A DNA stretch of 64,000 nt from Deltaproteobacteria bacterium (GCA_018266075.1 JAFEBB010000001.1:1-64000), one strand, 5' to 3'; positions 25,701-35,090 are shown, numbered from the stretch's first letter. The notes: generated by a model from the letters alone, not told the origin. Program-made: numbers and translations.

Positions 25701-26465
25701 ATGAGCCCCGAAGTCAGTCGCATCCCGAGCAAGGTCGCGCCCGTCACGCTGGCGTTCTGGGTGGCGAAGATCTGCGCCACCACCGTGGGCGAGACCGGCG
25801 GCGACGCGCTCTCCATGAGCCTCGGACTCGGCTACGCCGCGAGCACACTGCTGCTCCTCGCCGTCTTCGCCGTCGCCCTCGGTGCCCAGGTGGCCACGAA
25901 GCGCTACCACCCGGCCGCGTACTGGCTGCTCGTGGTCGCCACCACCACCGTGGGCACCACGACCTCCGACTACTTCGATCGCACGCTCGAGCTCGGCTAC
26001 GTGGCCTCGTCGGCGATCCTGCTCGCGACGGTCGTCGGCGTGCTCCTGGCCTGGCGCTTCACCACCGGGCACATCGCCGTGGATCAGGTGACCGCCCGCA
26101 AGGACGAGATCTTCTACTGGGTCACCATCCTCGTCGCGAACACGCTCGGCACCGCGCTCGGCGACTTCGTGGCCAGCACCACCGGGCTCGGCTTCGAGAA
26201 GGGCGCGCTCGTGTTCGCCGGCCTCATCGGCCTGGTGGCCGTGGCCTACAAGACCAAGCGGCTCCCCGAGAGCGTGCTCTTCTGGGCTGCGTACATCCTC
26301 ACCCGGCCGCTGGGCGCCACGCTCGGAGACACGCTCACCAAGAGCCACGAAGAAGGCGGATTGGAGATCGGCCGCGTGGCCTCGTCGCTGGGGATCGCGC
26401 TGGTGATGGCGGCGGTCATCGCGGCGACGTCGCTCCGCACCCGGGAGCCCGCTCGGGTTGCGTGA
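25701..26465 (+). CDS. DUF347-repeat membrane protein (COG4705-like)
   Basis: The 254-residue product has eight hydrophobic segments arranged as four internal repeats. Each carries a Gly-x-Gly-Asp-type core: TTVGETGGDALS, TTVGTTTSDYFD, NTLGTALGDFV and RPLGATLGDTL. This is the DUF347 repeat pattern of COG4705 membrane proteins. Transport has been suggested for the family, but nothing in the sequence fixes a substrate. It ends 9 bp from a convergent small gene. Confidence 0.85.
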   Translation: MSPEVSRIPSKVAPVTLAFWVAKICATTVGETGGDALSMSLGLGYAASTLLLLAVFAVALGAQVATKRYHPAAYWLLVVATTTVGTTTSDYFDRTLELGYVASSAILLATVVGVLLAWRFTTGHIAVDQVTARKDEIFYWVTILVANTLGTALGDFVASTTGLGFEKGALVFAGLIGLVAVAYKTKRLPESVLFWAAYILTRPLGATLGDTLTKSHEEGGLEIGRVASSLGIALVMAAVIAATSLRTREPARVA

Positions 26466-26474
26466 GCCCTTCGC

Positions 26475-26750
26475 TCAGCGCCGCAGCAGCACGCTCAGCA
26501 CGGTGAGCGCCAGCCCCAAGCCGCTCGAGACCAGCCAGCCCGGCCGCAGCAGCGCCGCGCGCCAGGGGGCGGGATGCGCGTCGTGGAGCTCGTCGGGATC
26601 GCACTCGGCGGTGAAGGTCGGCGAGTCGGCCAGGAGCGCAAGAACGAAGGCCGTGGCCACGCCCAGGACGGTCACGGTCCACAAGGCGATGCCCGCAACC
26701 CCAGTGAGAGTAACAACCACCTGCCGAAGCTCGTCGAGGTGCGAAACCAT
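26475..26750 (-). CDS. small two-helix membrane protein
   Basis: From ATG 26750 the product has 91 residues. Two hydrophobic segments (about 13-37 and 69-87) are separated by an acidic loop that contains a Cys. An in-frame ATG four codons upstream is also possible. No family is recognised. It is convergent with the DUF347 gene and divergent from the lipoprotein gene at 26877. Confidence 0.55.
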   Translation of the reverse strand: MVSHLDELRQVVVTLTGVAGIALWTVTVLGVATAFVLALLADSPTFTAECDPDELHDAHPAPWRAALLRPGWLVSSGLGLALTVLSVLLRR

Positions 26751-26876
26751 CACGCCGCCCAAGATCGCCCACGTGTTGACATGGACCTGTCACGGCCGCG
26801 CAATTGCCCGCCCTCATTCCCTGCCGGTCCCGGGTGCTACGCTTCCTGTGCGGGCCATCGGAAGTCGACGTTCCAC

Positions 26877-27665
26877 ATGAGTCTCGAGCACATTGAGTTC
26901 AGGCCCTGGCGCGTGGCTTTGCTGCTGACGCTGAGCGCGTGCGCCCCCACCACTGCCTCAAAGTCGACCTCTGGGACGGGACGCGTCACCGCTACCAGCT
27001 CCACGGGCAGCACCACCGTGCACATCACCTCTGGCAGCAGCTCCTCGTCCACGACCGGCACGGGCTCCACGCACGGTGCGAGCACCAGCACCTCCGGCAG
27101 CGCGACGCTCGGGGGCCAGACCGTCGGCACCACGGGCACGGGAACCACGACCACGGGCGCGACCCACAGCACAGCGTCGACCGGAACGACCACCGGCACC
27201 ACGTCGGCCGCCGGGACCACGACGGGCGGATCGCTCGCCATCTGCAGCGACTGCGCCTCGGACAGCGACTGCGCCAGCGGCTACTGCGACATCTACGACC
27301 TCGCCGGCGACGGGTATTGCGACTCCACCAACCCGTGCACGAGCAACAGCGACTGTCAGGGCCAGGCGTCGTGCGACACCTCGGCCGGCGCGTGCGCGTG
27401 CCCCCAGGTCGGAAGCACCGGAACCACGACCGCGACCACCGGCACGACGACCGGGACCACCACCGGCAGCAGCGGCACGTGCACCGCGTGCACCTCGACC
27501 AGCCAGTGCGGCACGGGCCACTGCCTCAAGGAGACCGGCAGCAGCAACTACTACTGCGGCGCGGACTGCACCTCGAGTCCTTCGGTGTGTCCGTCCGGCT
27601 GGACCTGCAGCGCGCTCTCCTCAGGAAAGAGCGGCTGCCGCGCGACGTCTCCCACGTGCCCATGA
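26877..27665 (+). CDS. lipoprotein with Thr/Ser/Gly stalk and Cys-rich modules
   Basis: The 262-residue product has a signal peptide ending in the lipobox LSAC. About 95 residues of Thr/Ser/Gly low-complexity sequence follow, then a Cys-rich module (CSDCASDSDCASGYC...CTSNSDCQGQASC), a second Thr/Gly stalk and a second Cys module (CTACTSTSQCGTGHC). The module pattern C-x2-D-x-DC-x-S/G-G-x-C resembles the disulphide repeats common in myxobacterial surface proteins. The layout parallels the protein at 4545-5108. Likely outer-membrane or surface anchored; function unknown. Confidence 0.75.
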   Translation: MSLEHIEFRPWRVALLLTLSACAPTTASKSTSGTGRVTATSSTGSTTVHITSGSSSSSTTGTGSTHGASTSTSGSATLGGQTVGTTGTGTTTTGATHSTASTGTTTGTTSAAGTTTGGSLAICSDCASDSDCASGYCDIYDLAGDGYCDSTNPCTSNSDCQGQASCDTSAGACACPQVGSTGTTTATTGTTTGTTTGSSGTCTACTSTSQCGTGHCLKETGSSNYYCGADCTSSPSVCPSGWTCSALSSGKSGCRATSPTCP

Positions 27666-27682
27666 GCTGAGGTCCGACGTCG

Positions 27683-28497
27683 ATGCGAATCGTCTCCAAT
27701 CCTGGCTCGAACCTGGATGAGGACCTGGCCAACCGGCTCAAGATCGACCTGATGCCGCAGCGAATCGTGGTCGACGGCATTCCCCACGACACGCGCGGCG
27801 AGATCCCGCTGAGCAAGGTCGACGCGTGGATCCAGCGCTCGTCCTCGCACCCGCACGTGCAAGGCACCACCGCCGCCGACTTCGTGGAGTTCCCGGGCGG
27901 CGCAAGATCATCGGCTCGCACGACGCGGCCGTCGCTGCGGTTCGCCAGCTCACGTCGAGGGCGCCGCCCGAGAGCTTGAAGATCGAGGTGTCGACTCGTG
28001 CGCGACCGACGTCGGCGCCGGGCTGATCACTCCCGCCACAGCCGCCGCGCTCCGCAAAGCCGCAGCGGGGATGGTGGGCATCGTCGGCGTGGCGACCCTG
28101 CAGAACCTCATCCGCGGCGGGCGCGCGAGCTGGCTCAGCGGCTGGGTGGCCAACTTCCTGGCGGTCCGCCCGCTGATCTCGTTCGTGGACGGGGAGCTCA
28201 AGTCCGTCGGCCGCATGAAGGCCAAGGCCGACCTGGCCGCGAAGATGAAGGAGTTCGTCCTCGAGAGTTCCGGCCGGCACGCCGTGCTGGCTGGGCCTCT
28301 CGCACGGTGACGATCCAGCGCGCGCCGACGCGGTTCAGAGAGAGCTCGCCGACACCTACAAGCCACGCTTCGTGTTCCGGCGACCCCTCGCGCCCAGCAT
28401 CTACTTGCACCTGGGCAAGGGCGCGGTCTACGCGGTGCTGATGCCCATCACGGATTTGGGCTTCGAGCCAGGCACTCCGGACGTGGGGACCCGATAG
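27683..28497 (+). pseudogene. broken DegV-family (fatty-acid-binding) gene
   Basis: Pieces of a DegV-type protein occur in order in three reading frames. Frame from 27683: MRIVSNPGSNLDEDLANRL...LMPQRIVVDG...HVQGTTAADFVE. Frame through 27900-27990: IIGSHDAAVAAV...LKIEV. Frame from 27993: DSCATDVGAGLI then VATLQNLIRGGRAS...VRPLISFVDGEL. A last shift near 28293 gives LGLSHGDDPARADAV...APSIYLHLGKGAVYAVLM, ending at TAG 28495-28497. About 60 bp seem missing near 27890, where the core strand and the fatty-acid-binding Ser segment should be. DegV proteins bind fatty acids for phosphorylation by FakA; this copy should be non-functional unless the breaks are assembly errors. Confidence 0.8.
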
Positions 28498-28518
28498 CCC
28501 CGGTGATACCGTCGCTGG

Positions 28519-29364
28519 GTGCATCGAAACGCCGCAAGGGTCGCTCGCTCTCAGCTCTCGCTCTGGATTGGCCTCGCTCTCGCGACGGTCGTCGGTTGCA
28601 ACAGCAGCAAGTCCGACGCGTGCGCCGACGCCGGCCTCGGATCCTTCGAAACCATTCGCCGAGCAAACGCGTCCTGCGCGAGCAGTCAGGATTGCGCGAT
28701 GGTCGATGCGCCGACGGCGTCGTGCGTGGAGCTCCCGCAGATCGCCATCAACGCGCAGCAAGCCAGCTCATTCGCGGAGCAGGTGAAGCCGGTCCTCGAC
28801 GCGTACTGCGCGTGTCGACCCAACGTGCGCGAGATCGTCGACGGTGCTGCCAGCAACGCGATCTGCATTCAGAGCATCTGCGAGCCGGCCGCGACGTGGA
28901 CGTGCGCGGACGCGGGCTCGTTCAGCGGCGCGGTGGACATGCCGTTCAACACCTGCAGCGACGGCGTCGCGTACTCCTTCATCGACGGCTCGCCCCAGTA
29001 CAACCTCTTTGTGTTCGGCGTGGCTGCCCTCACGGATCCGGTGTTCGCGCTCTCGGCAAAGTGGAACGGCCCGCCGACCATGCTCCTCAGCCCCGATGGC
29101 GGTTACCTGGGCATGATCATCCCCGACGGTGGATCACGCACCCTGGGCCTCGACGATTTCTCCGAGGCCTCGTCCGTGGTCACGCTCGTCAACGGCGGAA
29201 CCTTCGCGATGGAGAAGAACGCCAGCTCGCGCCGAGGCGACCTGAAGCTTCGCCTCGCATTTGAAGCAAACGCTGCTGTCCCATCGGAGAGCGTCGACGC
29301 GCGGCTCGATCCCGTGGACGCGGGCCCTGATGCCGGGCCCATCTTCGTGCACCTGGCGATTTGA
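28519..29364 (+). CDS. lipoprotein of unknown function
   Basis: From GTG 28519 the product has 281 residues. A basic leader and hydrophobic stretch end in the lipobox VVGC (Cys27). The mature part has at least nine cysteines in its first 130 residues, then a Cys-free domain with several Gly-Gly turns. No family is recognised. The gene starts 21 bp after the end of the degV remnant. Confidence 0.7.
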   Translation: MHRNAARVARSQLSLWIGLALATVVGCNSSKSDACADAGLGSFETIRRANASCASSQDCAMVDAPTASCVELPQIAINAQQASSFAEQVKPVLDAYCACRPNVREIVDGAASNAICIQSICEPAATWTCADAGSFSGAVDMPFNTCSDGVAYSFIDGSPQYNLFVFGVAALTDPVFALSAKWNGPPTMLLSPDGGYLGMIIPDGGSRTLGLDDFSEASSVVTLVNGGTFAMEKNASSRRGDLKLRLAFEANAAVPSESVDARLDPVDAGPDAGPIFVHLAI

Positions 29365-29439
29365 AAGCCCGTCGACGCTCGCGGCGCGCGCGGAATCGGC
29401 GCCGACGCCATTCGAGTAGCCTGCATCCGGGAGTGACGG

Positions 29440-29826
29440 ATGCGTCGATTTGTCATCGCGCTTGGAACGACCACCGCGTGCGTGCTCGTCGGCTGCGGCT
29501 CGACGTGCACCCAGCCGTCCGGCGACTACACGGTGTCGCTCGCGCAGGACAACAACGGCAGTTGCGGCGCGGCAACCCTGATTGTGGTCGATGGCGGAAG
29601 CTCGCTCTCGGTGGGCGCGCTGGGCAAGCTGTGCACCGCCGCGACGACGGTCACGATTCAAAACCCGACCGCGCTGGCGACGGCCACCGGCCCGATCGTG
29701 TGGTCCCTCGATGGCTCGAGCGGGACTGGCCCGATGGACTATTCCTTATGCCAGCGCGGACCCAGCGGCGAAGACGCCGGCTGCTGCCACAGCCCCAACG
29801 CCCAAGCGACGTTCGAACGTCTCTAG
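29440..29826 (+). CDS. small lipoprotein of unknown function
   Basis: The 128-residue product begins at an ATG with GGGAG upstream, has a signal peptide ending in the lipobox LVGC (Cys19) and a mature domain of about 110 residues with six further cysteines. No family is recognised. A strong hairpin lies just after its stop. Confidence 0.7.
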   Translation: MRRFVIALGTTTACVLVGCGSTCTQPSGDYTVSLAQDNNGSCGAATLIVVDGGSSLSVGALGKLCTAATTVTIQNPTALATATGPIVWSLDGSSGTGPMDYSLCQRGPSGEDAGCCHSPNAQATFERL

Positions 29827-29836
29827 GAAAAATGAA

Positions 29837-29868
29837 AAGGCGCCGCGATCACGAGATCGGGGCGCCTT
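29837..29868 (+). terminator. hairpin after the small lipoprotein gene
   Basis: AAGGCGCC-G-CGATC pairs with GATCG-G-GGCGCCTT around an ACGA loop, with a single G/G mismatch. It starts 10 bp after the stop at 29826. A-rich sequence lies on the left flank and only a short T run on the right, so it may work in either direction or simply stabilise the 3' end. Confidence 0.55.
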
Positions 29869-30019
29869 CCATTCCGGGCGATCGCAGCTCGTCTTTGGAA
29901 CTCGAGAACCGTCGCGTACTCGTTGAATGATGCCGGCTGCGCTGGGGACGCTGCGGGTTCTGGCTGCGTCCATCGCTCGCGCGAGACGCGGCAGGAGGCG
30001 GCCCGTGTATCTTTGGCGG

Positions 30020-30940
30020 ATGCGCAACGCACCCGGGTACGCCGAAGGTTTCCTCAAGCGCGTCGTCTGCCACGAGTGTGGAGCCACCAAGGCGAAGCGC
30101 AGCGCAACCGCGTTCGTCTATTGCGACTACTGCGCATCACTCACGGATTGGGATTTTCAGATCGCAATCAGCGATTCGAAATCGAAGCTCCCGGGTCCGG
30201 CGTACGAAGCTGCCATCGCGCGTGTTTCAGGCGCGCTCGCAGAGGCCTTGGCGAGAGGGGACCGCGCGCAATACCTGGAGCTCCAGCGCGAGATCTTCGC
30301 GGCGTACGTGGAGGCGTGCCCGGCGTCCGTTCCACCGCGATGTGGCAACCCGACCTATCGCGCGGCGTTCATTGAATACAGCGCGGAAGGTGCGACGCGG
30401 ACGGCCTTCAATCCGAAGGCGCGGGCAAGTGCCGAGGCCCTGGACGCTGCCGTGAAGAAGCTGAAGTGGGAGCAGACGAGCACGGGCACCAAGGTCGAGT
30501 CGAAGAGCTTCTGGTTCATGTTCGAGGCGCTGGTGGCCACCATGGAAAGCGGCAAGGACGAACCTGAGCTCAAGCATCCCGACGGCGCGCCGCTCACCTT
30601 ATTGCGCAAGATGTCGATGTCGATGCTCGCGCAGGGTTGGATTCCGTATCTCACAGAGCACGACACGAATCTTCTCCTCAGCACGACGGGCCTCGCTTCT
30701 CAATACATCCAGGCGCCGCAAGTCACGCTTCACGCGACGAAGTGCGGACAATGCGGCGGCGCGCTCAGCATCCCCGAGGGCGCGAAACGGTGCCTCTGCG
30801 AGTCCTGCGGCTACGTCGTGACGCACGCGGGCGGACCCGTCAAATGCAGCACCTGCGCCGCAGCGATCAGCGTCCCCGAAGGGACGTCCACGTTCGCCTG
30901 CTTGTTCTGCAAGACGGAGCTGCGCGCAATCCGCTGGTGA
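30020..30940 (+). CDS. multi-zinc-ribbon protein of unknown function
   Basis: From ATG 30020 the product has 306 residues. An N-terminal CHEC...CDYC ribbon (about 17-39) is followed by a helical, Cys-poor middle domain (about 45-230). Two more ribbons come at the C-terminus, CGQCGG...CESC and CSTC...CLFC. Six CxxC knuckles make three putative zinc sites. Such proteins often bind nucleic acid or act as adaptors, but no specific family is recognised. GTG 30005 is an alternative start. Confidence 0.7.
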   Translation: MRNAPGYAEGFLKRVVCHECGATKAKRSATAFVYCDYCASLTDWDFQIAISDSKSKLPGPAYEAAIARVSGALAEALARGDRAQYLELQREIFAAYVEACPASVPPRCGNPTYRAAFIEYSAEGATRTAFNPKARASAEALDAAVKKLKWEQTSTGTKVESKSFWFMFEALVATMESGKDEPELKHPDGAPLTLLRKMSMSMLAQGWIPYLTEHDTNLLLSTTGLASQYIQAPQVTLHATKCGQCGGALSIPEGAKRCLCESCGYVVTHAGGPVKCSTCAAAISVPEGTSTFACLFCKTELRAIRW

Positions 30941-30995
30941 CGGTCTGGCGAACGGCTCTGGAGTTTGGGCGGTAGGGGTTCGCCGCGCCGGTGAC

Positions 30996-31016
30996 CGCCG
31001 TGAACACGCCACGGCG
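30996..31016. terminator. possible bidirectional hairpin between convergent genes
   Basis: A perfect 7-bp stem, CGCCGTG / CACGGCG, with a 7-nt loop lies between the convergent zinc-ribbon and phospholipase D genes. There is no T tract, so its role is uncertain. Confidence 0.25.
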
Positions 31017-31068
31017 TGCGCGCCGGTGATGCTGGACGCCGGCTGCCAAGCCGATCTGGTCAGACGAC

Positions 31069-32496
31069 TTACTCGTACGAGTCCGGCCAGAGCTTCGCGA
31101 GCACCGCGTCGCTGAGCTTCTGCCAGAGCGAGTCGTTCAGCGGGTACTTGAGCTCCACGCTCTTCTTCCCATCCGCCGTGCCGACGACGTCCTTGTCGAA
31201 GAGCTGCTGATCGAAAGCCTGGGTGTACGCGGGATCCTGCGCCAGCGAGATGATCTCCTGGTTCCGGTTCAACGCGACGTTGTCCACGTTCGACGAGCCC
31301 ACGGTCGCGTACGTGCCATCGACGGAGAGGCTCTTGGTGTGGATGGGCGTCGGGTAGATGTAGATGTGCACGCCTGCCTGGAGCAGCTTGTCGAACTGGG
31401 TGCGCGCGTCCATGCCCAGCGCGCCCTCGTTGGAGCCGTACACGTAGCGCACGTTCACGCCCCGCTTGGCCGCGGCGCAGAGCGCGTTCACGATGTCGTC
31501 TGCTGGCGGGTAGGCGTTCTCGAGGTTCACGTTCGTCGTGGCGTGGTTGATGAGCGCCAGGTACGCCGCGCGGATGTTCTCGTCCTGGCCCGGCGTGTGC
31601 TCGATGATCCGCATCGACACGTTGGTCTGGTTGGTGCTGATCGCCTTCGCCGGCGGACCCATGAGCGAGCTCGGATCGATCGCGCTGCCGCCCTCGGTCT
31701 TCCAGGTGTTGATGAAGTCGTTGAGTACCGGCGCGACCGCCGGCCCTTGAATCTGCGTGGCCACATCGTGGAAACGATTGGGCACGCTCGGGTCGCCGAG
31801 GTAGCGATCGCCGGTGTTCATGCCCAGCACCCACGCGGTCTGGCCGTCCACGATGATGGATTTGCGGTGATCCCGGTGGACGTCGAGGTCCTGGAGTGAG
31901 TTGACCGGGTTGTACAGTTGAACCGGGATGCCGGCGGCCTGGATCCGAGCCAGCTCGGGATTGTGGCTAAAGAGAAAGTCGCGCCCACCGATCGCGTCGG
32001 AGGACACCCGCACATCCACGCCGCGCTGCTTGGCGGCGATGAGGTGGCTCACCACTTCGTCCACCGTGGTGCCGCTCTTGTCGAATTCATAAGTCTCATA
32101 ACAAATACTCTTCTGCGCCGAGTCGATGCTCGAGAGGATCTGCGGCAGCGCATTCTGCCCGTCGACGTACACGCCCACGCGATTGCCGGTGGTGAGCGTC
32201 GATTGCGTGTGCTGATCCAGGAGCTGGGAGAGCTGCGCGTCGGTGGTGTTCAGGCCGAGCGTCGGCGGCGGCACCAGGTTCTTGGGCCCCTCCGGCTGCG
32301 TGAGATCGACATAGGTCTGCTTCAGCGAGCCGACGTTGGACGCCACAGTCTCGAAGACATCTCCGGCCGTCTGCGCTGCCTTCTGACCCAGCTTGACGAC
32401 GTTCTGCTCCGCCTTCGTCGCGGTGTTCTCGACCTGCTTCTCCGCGCCCTTGAGGACGTTGAGCAGGCCCGAACCCAAACCAGAGACCTTGGACAT
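31069..32496 (-). CDS. phospholipase D / cardiolipin synthase-like protein
   Basis: From ATG 32496 the product has 475 residues with two HKD catalytic motifs: His210-Arg-Lys212 with Asp217 (HRKSIIVD) and His386-Thr-Lys388 with Asp393 (HTKSLSVD), followed by GSSNVD. That is the duplicated phospholipase D fold of cardiolipin synthases and related transferases. The first 60 residues are a helical, Lys/Gln/Ala-rich extension and there is no membrane segment, unlike typical ClsA. It may therefore be a soluble PLD-type enzyme; substrate not inferable. Confidence 0.85.
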   Translation of the reverse strand: MSKVSGLGSGLLNVLKGAEKQVENTATKAEQNVVKLGQKAAQTAGDVFETVASNVGSLKQTYVDLTQPEGPKNLVPPPTLGLNTTDAQLSQLLDQHTQSTLTTGNRVGVYVDGQNALPQILSSIDSAQKSICYETYEFDKSGTTVDEVVSHLIAAKQRGVDVRVSSDAIGGRDFLFSHNPELARIQAAGIPVQLYNPVNSLQDLDVHRDHRKSIIVDGQTAWVLGMNTGDRYLGDPSVPNRFHDVATQIQGPAVAPVLNDFINTWKTEGGSAIDPSSLMGPPAKAISTNQTNVSMRIIEHTPGQDENIRAAYLALINHATTNVNLENAYPPADDIVNALCAAAKRGVNVRYVYGSNEGALGMDARTQFDKLLQAGVHIYIYPTPIHTKSLSVDGTYATVGSSNVDNVALNRNQEIISLAQDPAYTQAFDQQLFDKDVVGTADGKKSVELKYPLNDSLWQKLSDAVLAKLWPDSYE

Positions 32497-32825
32497 GGCC
32501 ACCTCGTGCCGCGGGTCGACGACCCATTGTCGCCCAAGATGGCCGTTCGTTGTGCGTTGCTTCCACCCGCGCGTCGGGTCGAAAGAAAGCTCTACCTTGC
32601 ACCCGCCCGATGAGGGCTTCTTCAGAAAACGTCAGGGGTTGGAACGTCGTCGCTTTCCGCATCGGCGGGGGTTGTCGATGCTTGGAAAGCAAGCCTTCGC
32701 TGAGGGAGCGCGCGTCCTTCCCGAGGCGGCATGCAAAATAGAGAAGGCCAGAGGCCCTGGCCTCGCTCGCTGACTGTTCGCGACGAGCGGGGTCGGTTTT
32801 GAAGCACGGCGAGGCTCACGAATCC

Positions 32826-34829
32826 CTAGGAATTGCTCGCGCGCGGCGGCTGCCTCGGCAAAACGATCGTGAAGCGCGTGCCCTCCACCGCCGTCGAGCG
32901 CACGTCGATGTGCCCGCCGTGTCCGCGCACCACCTGGTTCACGATGTAGAGCCCGAGCCCGAAGCCTTCGTGCTCGGCGCCGCCGTGGCCGCCCGCCTTC
33001 GCCCGCGCGAACGGCTCGAAGAGCACCGCCATCACCTGCGCCGGGATGGGCATGCCCTCGTTCGCCACCTCGAGCCGAACCGTGCCGTCCTCCCCGGACG
33101 CCGTCAGCCGAACCGGCCGTCCCTGCGCGCCATGGGTCAGCGCGTTGCGGAGCAAGTTGGAGATCACCTGCTCCAGCCGCGCGGGGTCCCACGATCCCTT
33201 CAGGTCGCCCTCGAAGTGGGTCGAGATGTCCACGCCACCGTGGGCCGCGCGCGTCTCCTCCACGATGCGCGCGCTCAGCTCGCGCAGGTCGCACGGCTCG
33301 AAGTCGAGCGGCAACGCGCCACCAAAGCGCGCCCGCGTGAAGTCCAGCAGCCCCGAGAGCATCTGCCCGATGCGGTCGGCCGCGCGGTCGATGTTGGCGA
33401 TGATCCGTCCCGAGCCGGCGTCGGCCAGGGCGCGCGCCAGCACGCCGGTGGAGACGCGGATGGCGGCGAGCGGGTTGCGCATGTCGTGCGAGAGGATGCC
33501 CACCAGCCGGTCGCGAAACTCGATGCCGCGGCGGAGCTGCTCACGGTCGCGCGAGGCCTGGGTGACGTCGCGCACCAGCACCAGGCGCATATCGTCTTGG
33601 AAGCGCTTCGTCGCCACCTCGATGTCGACGAGCTCGCCGTTCTTCCTGCGGATGGTGGTGGTGATGTGTGCGGGCCTGCCGTCGAGCACCGCCCACTCGG
33701 GTACGGGCTGGGCGCCGGGCGCCAGGAGCGCGCGGCCGTCGGGCAGCGCCAGCAACTCCTCCCGCGAGTAACCGGTGATTCGAAGAAAGGCGTCGTTCAC
33801 GAAGACGTACTTGTACCGGCGGGCGATGAGCAGCCCCTGCCCGAGCTCGTCTGCCGCGCGGATGATGGCCTGGTAGCGATCGCGCTCCAGCCGCAGCGCT
33901 GCATCGAGCTGGGCCTCGCCCACCAGCTGCCCCGCGCGCGAGACCATGACGCGGAAGAGCAGCTTGTCTTCATTCGAGAAGTCGTAGACCCGCGTCGAGC
34001 CCATGTGCGCCACGCCGATGAGCTTCCCGTCGCCGTCGAAGAGCGGCACGCCGTACAGCGCGTGGATCTGGCGCTCCCGCATGAACTGGCTCGCCACCAG
34101 CGGGTCGGTGGCGGCATCGCGCAGCATGACCGGCCTGCGCGTGGCGGCGATTCTGCCGGCGAAACCCTCGCCCACCGCCAGCGAGAAGCCCGCGTCACGT
34201 TCGGCGATGAGGCCCACCGCTGCCTTCACCTGGAGCCGTCCGTCTTCGAGGAGCAGGATGGCGGTCGAGTCCACCTCGTCCACGCCCTTCACGAAGGCTG
34301 CCAGCAGGCGCGGGAGCAGCACGGCCATGTCGGGGCCGCCGAGCGCCGCCGCCGAGAGCTCCTCGAGCGCGCCCAGGATGCGATCGCGCATCCGCGAGTA
34401 GCCGTGGATCGAGGCCTTGAGCGCCTCGTCGATGCCCGCGTTGAACCTCAGGAGCTCGTCGGTGGGCACGCCGTGCTTCACGAAGCCGGTGTAGCGCGTG
34501 ACCACCACGCTGCGCAGGAGGGCGTACTCCTCGGCGATGGCTTCGAGATCCACGCCTTGCGTCAGCCGGAGCAGCGCGTGACCGCGAACTTCGGGCGCAT
34601 GATCGACGTCGCGGTGCGTTGCGACGCCGCGCGTGCGCTCGGCGATCTCCATCAGCACCTCGGGGAGCTCGTCGCGCAGGAGCGGCTCGCGCAGGGTGCG
34701 GGCACGCTCGTTCACCGCGCGAACCGCGTCCAACCACTGCGCCAGGATGCTGCTGCGGTGGCGCTCGATGAACGCGGAGAGCGTGAGGTCCGACTGCTCG
34801 GTCGACGAGCCTGAGTGAACCTCTGACAC
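32826..34829 (-). CDS. sensor histidine kinase with RsbRD-like, GAF and PAS domains
   Basis: The product has about 667 residues from GTG 34829 (TTG 34835 also possible; no strong ribosome-binding site). The order is a helical N-terminal domain resembling RsbR-type non-haem globin domains (about 15-155), GAF (about 170-320), PAS (about 325-430; YVFVNDAFLRITGYS), HisKA with phospho-acceptor His448 in GILSHDMRNPLAAI, and HATPase with the N box NLLRNALTHG and G box GFGLGLYIV. No membrane segment, so it is probably cytosolic. No response regulator is adjacent, so the partner is encoded elsewhere. Confidence 0.88.
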   Translation of the reverse strand: MSEVHSGSSTEQSDLTLSAFIERHRSSILAQWLDAVRAVNERARTLREPLLRDELPEVLMEIAERTRGVATHRDVDHAPEVRGHALLRLTQGVDLEAIAEEYALLRSVVVTRYTGFVKHGVPTDELLRFNAGIDEALKASIHGYSRMRDRILGALEELSAAALGGPDMAVLLPRLLAAFVKGVDEVDSTAILLLEDGRLQVKAAVGLIAERDAGFSLAVGEGFAGRIAATRRPVMLRDAATDPLVASQFMRERQIHALYGVPLFDGDGKLIGVAHMGSTRVYDFSNEDKLLFRVMVSRAGQLVGEAQLDAALRLERDRYQAIIRAADELGQGLLIARRYKYVFVNDAFLRITGYSREELLALPDGRALLAPGAQPVPEWAVLDGRPAHITTTIRRKNGELVDIEVATKRFQDDMRLVLVRDVTQASRDREQLRRGIEFRDRLVGILSHDMRNPLAAIRVSTGVLARALADAGSGRIIANIDRAADRIGQMLSGLLDFTRARFGGALPLDFEPCDLRELSARIVEETRAAHGGVDISTHFEGDLKGSWDPARLEQVISNLLRNALTHGAQGRPVRLTASGEDGTVRLEVANEGMPIPAQVMAVLFEPFARAKAGGHGGAEHEGFGLGLYIVNQVVRGHGGHIDVRSTAVEGTRFTIVLPRQPPRASNS

Positions 34830-34905
34830 GGCCAAAAAATGGTGATCTGCCCTGCGCGCGTCGAGCCCGAGCGTCCGGGCAACCGCTCCCGCGCCCGCTC
34901 GAGGT

Positions 34906-35076
34906 TCAGCGTCCGCGGCGCTGGCGCTTCACCTTGTTGGCCTGCTCGCCGAGCGCCGTGCGCGTCTTCTTCGGCAAGCGGGAGATGGTCCTCGAGCGCT
35001 TCGCGGCCGTGGCGGCCTTGCGGATGTTCTTGCGCGCAGCGCGCTTCTGCCGGAGCGAGGTCTTCTTCGGTGCCAT
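34906..35076 (-). CDS. small highly basic protein, 56 residues
   Basis: An ATG at 35076 with AAGGAGG at ideal spacing opens a 56-codon frame ending at TGA 34906. The product starts MAPKKTSLRQKRAARKN, has about 20 Lys/Arg and almost no acidic residues, and ends QRRGR. It may bind nucleic acid or the ribosome. The strong ribosome-binding site is the main evidence that it is real. An inverted repeat lies just upstream. Confidence 0.65.
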   Translation of the reverse strand: MAPKKTSLRQKRAARKNIRKAATAAKRSRTISRLPKKTRTALGEQANKVKRQRRGR

Positions 35077-35090
35077 GCGTCCTCCTTGTG

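Noticed and set aside
26574-26876. N-terminal extension of the lipoprotein at 26877
   Set aside because: The extension lacks a start with a good ribosome-binding site and would hide the signal peptide and lipobox, which must be near the N-terminus.
26950-27490. Thr/Gly/Ser repeats as a possible DNA repeat array
   Set aside because: The repetition is codon-level low complexity inside a lipoprotein stalk, without fixed spacer length; not a CRISPR or satellite array.
29746-30090. A 114-residue minus-strand frame crossing the hairpin at 29837
   Set aside because: No ribosome-binding site, it spans the 3' end of one lipoprotein gene and the terminator-like hairpin, and has low-complexity basic composition.
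32799-34814. A 671-residue plus-strand open frame opposite the histidine kinase
   Set aside because: Antisense shadow; the kinase strand carries all H, N and G boxes.
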